From the NCBI GenBank assembly GCA_011087645.1, contig JAALLF010000018.1, forward strand, positions 1-64,000: a stretch of 64,000 nucleotides of DNA. The letters are read 5' to 3'. This DNA comes from Alphaproteobacteria bacterium (lineage in GTDB: Bacteria > Pseudomonadota > Alphaproteobacteria > UBA6615). A model generated the notes under the pieces. The model was not told the origin of the DNA, did no database searches, and worked only from the letters and a program-made list of their open reading frames with translations. Within the stretch, counting starts at the first letter, position 1, and each line of letters starts with the position of its first letter. The position numbers were made by a program, and so were the translations under genes. Shown here in pieces: positions 59,375-64,000 of the stretch.

Positions 59375-61923
59375 GCAGCGAAGACGCCGCCTCCTGGACG
59401 CTGGCCTGGCGGCTGGCTCGGCGCGAGCTGCGCAGCGGCGTTCGCGGGTTCCGGGTTTTCCTGGCCTGCTTGACAGTCGGCGTGGCCGCCATCGCCGCGG
59501 TCGGCTCGACCTCCTCGGGTCTCACCGCGAGCCTGGGCAACGACGCCCGCGAGATCCTCGGCGGCGACGTCGCCGTGCGCCTGGTGCAGCGCCCCGCGCA
59601 ACAGAGCGAACAACGCCATCTGGGCACCACCGGTCGACTTTCCGGCAGCGCCGAAATGCGGGCCATGGTGCAATCGGACGCCGTCGGCCCCAACGGCGCG
59701 CGGTCCTTGGTCGAATTAAAGGCCGTCGACGATGCCTATCCGCTCTACGGCGCGCTAGAAACCGAGCCGCGCCTGTCGCGCCAGGACTTGTTCGGCCGGC
59801 GCGGCGAGCTGTCGGGCGTGGCCGTGGCCCCGCAACTGGTTGACCGGTTGGGCGTCAGTGTCGGGGATATCTTGCGGGTCGGTGACGGGCGTTTCGAAAT
59901 CCGTGCCATCCTCGCCCACGAGCCCGACCGGTTGGCCGGCTCGGGGATATTCTCGCTGGGGCCGCGGGTGATGATCGCCAAATCCGCGCTCGCCGAGACC
60001 GGTCTCGAGCAGCCCGGTAGCCTGATCTACTACACCTACCGGGTCGCCCTGCCCGACAGCGTCGATCCGGAAGACTGGATCGCCGACCTCAACACCGAAT
60101 TTCCCGATGCCGGCTGGCGCATCCGCCGGCTCGACGAGGCGGCGCCGCAGATCCGCCGCCTGGTACAACGGGTCGGCCTGTTCCTCACCTTCGTCGGCTT
60201 AACGGCGCTACTGGTTGGCGGCGTCGGCGTGGCCAACGCGGTGAGCGCCTATCTCGACGGCAAGACCGCCGTCATCGCCACGCTGAAATGCCTCGGCGCC
60301 CCGGCCCGGCTCATCGTGCGAATCTATCTCTTGCAAATACTGACCCTGGCCGGGGTCGGCATCATCGCCGGCCTGGTGCTGGGGGTGCTCACCCCGTTCG
60401 CGGCGTCGGGCGTCATCGCCGCCTTCCTGCCGGTGCCGGTCAGCACGGGGATATATCCCGGCGCGCTACTGATCGCTGCCCTCTTTGGCTCGCTGACCGC
60501 GCTGAGCTTCGGCCTGTGGCCGGTGGCCCGCGCCGCCCAAATACCCGCCGGCAGCCTATTCCGAAACCTCGTCGCCCCGGTTCGGGCTCGGCCGCCGGCG
60601 GTCTATGTGGCCATCACAGCAGTGGGGCTCGTCGCCCTGGCCGCGCTGGCGGTCGTCACTGCCGACGATACCGGCCTCGCCCTGTGGTTCGTTGGCGGCG
60701 CGGCGGCGGCGATGGCGACGTTTCGTATTGTCGCCGCGCTGATCGCCATTGCCGCGCGCCGGGTGGGAAATTTGCGCCAGCCCGCCGTGCGTCTGGCCGT
60801 TGCCGCCCTGCACCGGCCCGGCACGCCGACCCCCAGCGTGGTGCTGGCGCTGGGCTTGGGCCTATCGGTGCTGGTCACCATCGCCCAGGTCGACGGAAAT
60901 CTCAGCCGGCAGATCCGCGAAGAATTGCCGACCGGCGCGCCGGCGTTTTTCTTCATCGACTTGCAACCCAACCAAATCGCGCCCTTCGAGGCGCTGCTGG
61001 CCGATATCGACGGGGTCGAGAAGACCGTGCAGGTACCCATGCTGCGCGGCCGCATTACGTCGATCGCCGGCGTCGCCGCCGAGACCGCGACGATCGACCC
61101 CAATTCCCGTTGGGCGATCCGCGGCGACCGGGGCGTTACCTGGAGCGAGGCGGCGCCGGAAAACAGCCCGGTGGTCGAGGGCGAATGGTGGCAAGCCCAC
61201 TATGACGGCCCGCAGTTGGTCAGCCTCGACGCCGATGTTGCCGCCGGGTTCGGGGTCGGCATCGGCGATACGCTGACGGTCAATGTGCTGGGCCGGGAGT
61301 TCACCGCCACCATCGCCAATTTGCGCCACATCGACTGGCAAACCCTGTCGATTAACTTCGTGATGATTTTCTCACCAGGGTTTCTCGAGGCTGCGCCGCG
61401 CAGCCATATCGCCATCGTCCACGCCGATCCTGCCGCCGAGGCCGAGATAGAGCGCGGCGTCACCAATGCCTTCCGCAATGTCAGCGCCGTGCGGGTGCGC
61501 GACGCGCTGGAGACCGTCAACGGCATCGTCACCGGCATCGGCACCGCGGTACGGCTGGCCGCCCTGGTCGCCCTGGTGGCGGGCACCCTGGTGCTGGCCG
61601 GCGCCATCGCCGCCAGTCATCGGCGCCGCGTATACGACAGCGTCGTCCTTAAAGTGCTCGGCGCGACCCGGCGTAATGTGATGACCATCTTTGTTCTGGA
61701 ATACGGCTTGCTCGGCTTGGTAACTGCGTCGCTCGCTGCCATCGTCGGCTCGATTGCGGCCTGGGCGGTGCTGCGTTTCCTGATGAATATAGACTGGGTG
61801 CTGATGCCGCAAACCGTCGCGCTGACCGTGATTGGCGCCACGGTGATCATTTTGGCTATCGGCGTGGTGGGCACCTGGCATACGTTGGGGCAGAAAACAG
61901 CTCCTCTGCTGCGCAACGACTGA
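59371..61923 (+). CDS. FtsX-like ABC permease (YbbP-like)
   Basis: The product has 850 residues. It is a type VII ABC permease with two FtsX-type membrane modules (about residues 260-430 and 720-850), each preceded by a large periplasmic domain. RRELRSGVRGFRVFLACLTV is the first membrane segment, and RRRVYDSVVLKVLGATRRNV is the conserved cytoplasmic coupling region before the last helices. It and the ATPase probably extract or move an envelope lipid or protein; the substrate of YbbAP is not settled. The ATG overlaps the ATPase gene. Confidence 0.93.
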   Translation: MSSEDAASWTLAWRLARRELRSGVRGFRVFLACLTVGVAAIAAVGSTSSGLTASLGNDAREILGGDVAVRLVQRPAQQSEQRHLGTTGRLSGSAEMRAMVQSDAVGPNGARSLVELKAVDDAYPLYGALETEPRLSRQDLFGRRGELSGVAVAPQLVDRLGVSVGDILRVGDGRFEIRAILAHEPDRLAGSGIFSLGPRVMIAKSALAETGLEQPGSLIYYTYRVALPDSVDPEDWIADLNTEFPDAGWRIRRLDEAAPQIRRLVQRVGLFLTFVGLTALLVGGVGVANAVSAYLDGKTAVIATLKCLGAPARLIVRIYLLQILTLAGVGIIAGLVLGVLTPFAASGVIAAFLPVPVSTGIYPGALLIAALFGSLTALSFGLWPVARAAQIPAGSLFRNLVAPVRARPPAVYVAITAVGLVALAALAVVTADDTGLALWFVGGAAAAMATFRIVAALIAIAARRVGNLRQPAVRLAVAALHRPGTPTPSVVLALGLGLSVLVTIAQVDGNLSRQIREELPTGAPAFFFIDLQPNQIAPFEALLADIDGVEKTVQVPMLRGRITSIAGVAAETATIDPNSRWAIRGDRGVTWSEAAPENSPVVEGEWWQAHYDGPQLVSLDADVAAGFGVGIGDTLTVNVLGREFTATIANLRHIDWQTLSINFVMIFSPGFLEAAPRSHIAIVHADPAAEAEIERGVTNAFRNVSAVRVRDALETVNGIVTGIGTAVRLAALVALVAGTLVLAGAIAASHRRRVYDSVVLKVLGATRRNVMTIFVLEYGLLGLVTASLAAIVGSIAAWAVLRFLMNIDWVLMPQTVALTVIGATVIILAIGVVGTWHTLGQKTAPLLRND

Positions 61924-61935
61924 CACCGGGTTAGA

Positions 61936-62655
61936 ATGAAGGTAAGGGTTGGACAAGGATCGCCGGAGCACGCACTCACCCTGGCTTATTTACCCTTGGG
62001 CGTGTTCGTCGGCATCGCCCTGTCCAGCCTATTCTCTTTCGCCTTTCGGCTCGGATTTGCCCCACCGGTTATCAGCCTGGGCCTGCTGGCGGCCCTGATA
62101 ATCGCGGTCGGCGTGGCGAGCCGCCAATTCAGAGCCTCGGCGGCGGCCGGCACAAGGCTCACCCTGGGGCATATGGGGATTGTGTGCTTGCTCGGCGGGG
62201 TAGCGGCCGCGCCGCCGGCCGAATTTCCGCCGTTGATGCTGTGGTCTCTGGCGGCGCTGGCCGGAACAGCCGCTACCGTTCTCATGATGGAAGCCTGGCT
62301 AACCGAAAAAATCGCCGCCGCCGGGCCCTTTAGCCGGATGCTCGGCCAGCAGGCACACGGGTTGCTCGTGCTGTCGGCGGTGATGCTGTTATGGCGCAGC
62401 GGCAGGATCGACGCCTGGGTGATTGTCGTCGGCGCGGTCCACTATATCCTGCTGATACTGTCGTTAGTGTTGCCGGCACTGCGGCGGAAATCCACCGCCG
62501 TCTGGCGGCCCCACGCCCGCTTTGCCCTGGGGGTCGTCCTGGCCGTAGCGCTCGCCCCGATCGTGCCACCGGTTCTCGTCACAACCCTCGCCGTGGTAGC
62601 CCTCGGCCTCGCCCTGGCGGGTTCAGCATCAGACATTAGCGTTACCCGAACATGA
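61936..62655 (+). CDS. Membrane protein, possible inactive CDP-alcohol phosphotransferase homologue
   Basis: The product has 239 residues and six to seven hydrophobic segments. The C-terminal half (GRIDAWVIVVGAVHYILLIL, LPALRRKST, ALAPIVPPVLVTTLAVVAL) matches, by eye, the C-terminal half of CDP-alcohol phosphatidyltransferases of alphaproteobacteria. In that family the N-terminal half carries DGxxARxxxxxxxxGxxxDxxxD; here the aligned stretch is MEAWLTEKIAAAGPFSRMLG then QQAHGLL, with none of the acidic residues. If the alignment is right, it is a non-catalytic relative. It follows the ABC permease by 12 bases and may be in its operon. Confidence 0.6.
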   Translation: MKVRVGQGSPEHALTLAYLPLGVFVGIALSSLFSFAFRLGFAPPVISLGLLAALIIAVGVASRQFRASAAAGTRLTLGHMGIVCLLGGVAAAPPAEFPPLMLWSLAALAGTAATVLMMEAWLTEKIAAAGPFSRMLGQQAHGLLVLSAVMLLWRSGRIDAWVIVVGAVHYILLILSLVLPALRRKSTAVWRPHARFALGVVLAVALAPIVPPVLVTTLAVVALGLALAGSASDISVTRT

Positions 62656-62716
62656 AAATTGATTGATTTCAGATGTTTAGAGGATCGCGATCACAATAAA
62701 TCCAACGCATCCTCGG

Positions 62717-62745
62717 TTGATTTTCGAGTAGCAAACCCCCATATT
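62717..62745 (+). promoter_or_regulatory. Possible promoter of the BAX-inhibitor-1 gene
   Basis: TTGATT (62717-62722), a 17-base spacer and CATATT (62740-62745) lie about 55 bases upstream of the start at 62800. Both elements match in four of six positions. The 140-base gap before the gene supports a separate transcript. Confidence 0.35.
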
Positions 62746-62799
62746 TAGCCCGCAAGAGGGCTCCAACTGGGCCGCTCTCATAGGAATGAAGAGGTGACT

Positions 62800-63516
62800 A
62801 TGTCTGACCAGTTTAACCGTGGCGTAGTGTTGAACCGCACGGGAACCGACGCCCAGATCGATGAAGGTCTGCGCGCCTATATGCTGCGTGTCTACAACTA
62901 CATGACAACGGGCCTGGCGCTGACGGGTGTGGTGGCGTTCATTGTCGCTTCGACACCGGCGGTCTTTAACGCCATATTCGGCACTGGCCTGCAGTGGATC
63001 GTGATCTTGGCGCCGCTCGGCATGGTGTTCTTCTTGAGCGCGCGCATCAACAAGATGTCCGCCGCCGCTGCGCAACTTACCTATTGGCTGTTTGCCGGCC
63101 TCATGGGGTTATCGCTGGCCTCGGTCTTCGTAATCTATACCGGCGAGAGCATCGCCCGCGTCTTCTTCATTACGGCTGCCACCTTCGCCGCGATGAGCTT
63201 GTACGGCTACACCACCAAACGCGATTTGACCGGCTGGGGCTCGTTCCTGTTTATGGGCCTGATCGGCATCATCCTAGCCAGCATCGTCAATATCTTCATC
63301 GGCTCGTCGATGATCCAGTTTGTCGTATCGGTCTTGGGTGTGCTGATCTTCACCGGCCTGACCGCCTACGACACCCAGAAGATCAAAGATATGTACAGCG
63401 CCGTCGACGGCTCCGAGATCGCCGGCAAGAAGGCGATTATGGGCGCACTGCGGCTCTATCTCGACTTCATCAATCTGTTCCTCATGCTGCTGCATCTGTT
63501 CGGCAACCGCAATTAG
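62800..63516 (+). CDS. BAX inhibitor-1/YccA family membrane protein
   Basis: The product has 238 residues and seven membrane helices. LRAYMLRVYNYMTTGLALTG begins the fold, and FTGLTAYDTQKIKDMY in the sixth-to-seventh helix region carries the conserved aspartates associated with Ca2+ or proton leak in bacterial homologues such as BsYetJ. The ATG at 62800 is preceded by GAGGTG; a GTG two codons upstream is possible. A strong terminator follows its stop. The likely role is in membrane ion homeostasis or protease regulation. Confidence 0.93.
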   Translation: MSDQFNRGVVLNRTGTDAQIDEGLRAYMLRVYNYMTTGLALTGVVAFIVASTPAVFNAIFGTGLQWIVILAPLGMVFFLSARINKMSAAAAQLTYWLFAGLMGLSLASVFVIYTGESIARVFFITAATFAAMSLYGYTTKRDLTGWGSFLFMGLIGIILASIVNIFIGSSMIQFVVSVLGVLIFTGLTAYDTQKIKDMYSAVDGSEIAGKKAIMGALRLYLDFINLFLMLLHLFGNRN

Positions 63517-63540
63517 GTTCGCCAACAATCAAACAATTTG

Positions 63541-63570
63541 AACGCCCGGGGTTTTCCCCGGGCGTTTTCT
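63541..63570 (+). terminator. Rho-independent terminator after the BAX-inhibitor-1 gene
   Basis: An 11-bp perfect stem (AACGCCCGGGG at 63541-63551 and its complement at 63556-63566) with loop TTTT is followed by a T-rich tail. It isolates the following SDR gene. Confidence 0.92.
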
Positions 63571-63618
63571 TTTGCGCCGGCCGCGCCATAATAGGACCCA
63601 TAATTGGGAGAGCGATTT

Positions 63619-64000
63619 ATGGCCAGTTTAAAAGACAAAGTGGTGGTGCTGACCGGCGCTAGCCGGGGTATTGGAGCCGCCGCCGCGCGGCTCATGGCCG
63701 AAGACGGGCCGACGCTCATCCTGTGCGCGCGCTCGGCCGAGGCCAACGCCGAGACCAGGGCCGCCGTGGAAGCAGTTGGCGCCACGGCCGAGAGCCACGG
63801 CTTCGACGTGTCCGACGCGGCCGCGGCGAAAGTCTTCATTGACGATGTGGTGACGCGTCATGGGCGCATCGACGTGCTGATCAACAATGCCGGCTCCGGC
63901 AAGATGGGCAGCGTCGCCGACGTGCCGCCGGACGATTATCTGGCGGTTCAGCGGGTCAATGTGATGGGCCCCTATAATATGATCTACGCCGCCCTGCCTG
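63619..64000 (+). CDS. Short-chain dehydrogenase (truncated by window edge)
   Basis: Starting with ATG at 63619, 127 codons are present. The NAD(P)-binding loop VLTGASRGIGAAAARLMAED is at residues 10-30, DVLINNAGSGKMG is near 85 and QRVNVMGPYNMIYAALP is near the edge; the catalytic Ser-Tyr-Lys region lies outside the window. Classical SDR; substrate unknown. It begins about 50 bases after the terminator, so it has its own promoter. Confidence 0.9.
   Translation, partial: MASLKDKVVVLTGASRGIGAAAARLMAEDGPTLILCARSAEANAETRAAVEAVGATAESHGFDVSDAAAAKVFIDDVVTRHGRIDVLINNAGSGKMGSVADVPPDDYLAVQRVNVMGPYNMIYAALP

Noticed and set aside
1..64000. CRISPR array, insertion sequences or rRNA genes
   Set aside because: No regularly spaced repeats, transposase signatures or rRNA-like conserved sequence were seen.

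Overview
The window reads as a chromosome segment of a GC-rich alphaproteobacterium, probably of the Rhodospirillales type. The pointers are a complete System I (Ccm) cytochrome c maturation operon with alphaproteobacterial gene order, an IalB-family secreted protein, DUF1127, DUF1223 and NnrU proteins, a cyclase-TolB-TPR protein and a large AcnA aconitase. This assignment is inference; no rRNA or species-specific marker is present.

Layout. 1-8.8 kb: a secreted barrel-like protein, a class III cyclase-like receptor, DUF1223, aconitase, a cytochrome b561, and a LysR regulator divergent from a DUF1127 gene. 9.0-17.0 kb: ccmA-B-C, a small cytochrome c and a gene remnant, then ccmD-E-F-G-H-I. 17.1-18.4 kb: a CBS-domain protein, a zincin and a pterin dehydratase. 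18.4-28.9 kb: a catabolic neighbourhood (SDR, enol-lactonase-like hydrolase, flavin monooxygenase, two-subunit CoA-transferase, quinone oxidoreductase) with four EamA transporters in two tandem pairs. 28.9-35.1 kb: TrmH-type methyltransferase, IalB, rlmN, argG, nnrU, DUF3253, folD, a DUF167 remnant and yggT.

35.3-53.0 kb is the most notable part: a 17.7-kb genomic island in a tRNA-Ala(CGC) gene. The left end keeps only the first 42 nt of the tRNA. The right end has the complete tRNA, with a tyrosine recombinase pointing inward beside it. A 20-bp motif (18 of 20 identical) occurs just inside both ends. The cargo is a surface-glycan locus: RmlA and a fused FdtA-FdtB protein for a dTDP-3-amino-3,6-dideoxyhexose, acyl- and methyltransferases, a Wzm/Wzt exporter, GT2 and GT61 glycosyltransferases, a beta-propeller glycosidase-like protein, a 2OG-oxygenase-like protein, a TylF-like methyltransferase and a sulfotransferase. 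No dTDP-glucose 4,6-dehydratase is present, so the island would rely on the host for that step. The recombinase gene carries a frameshift, so the island may now be fixed. A decayed copy of the 3' end of the host uracil-DNA glycosylase gene lies inside the island, about 5 kb from the intact gene.

53.1-64 kb returns to ordinary chromosome: a winged-helix/hydrolase fusion, uracil-DNA glycosylase, sirtuin, ThpR, FIST protein, SGNH esterase divergent from a YbbA/YbbP-type ABC system, a membrane protein that looks like a catalytically dead CDP-alcohol phosphotransferase, a BAX-inhibitor-1 protein and a truncated SDR.
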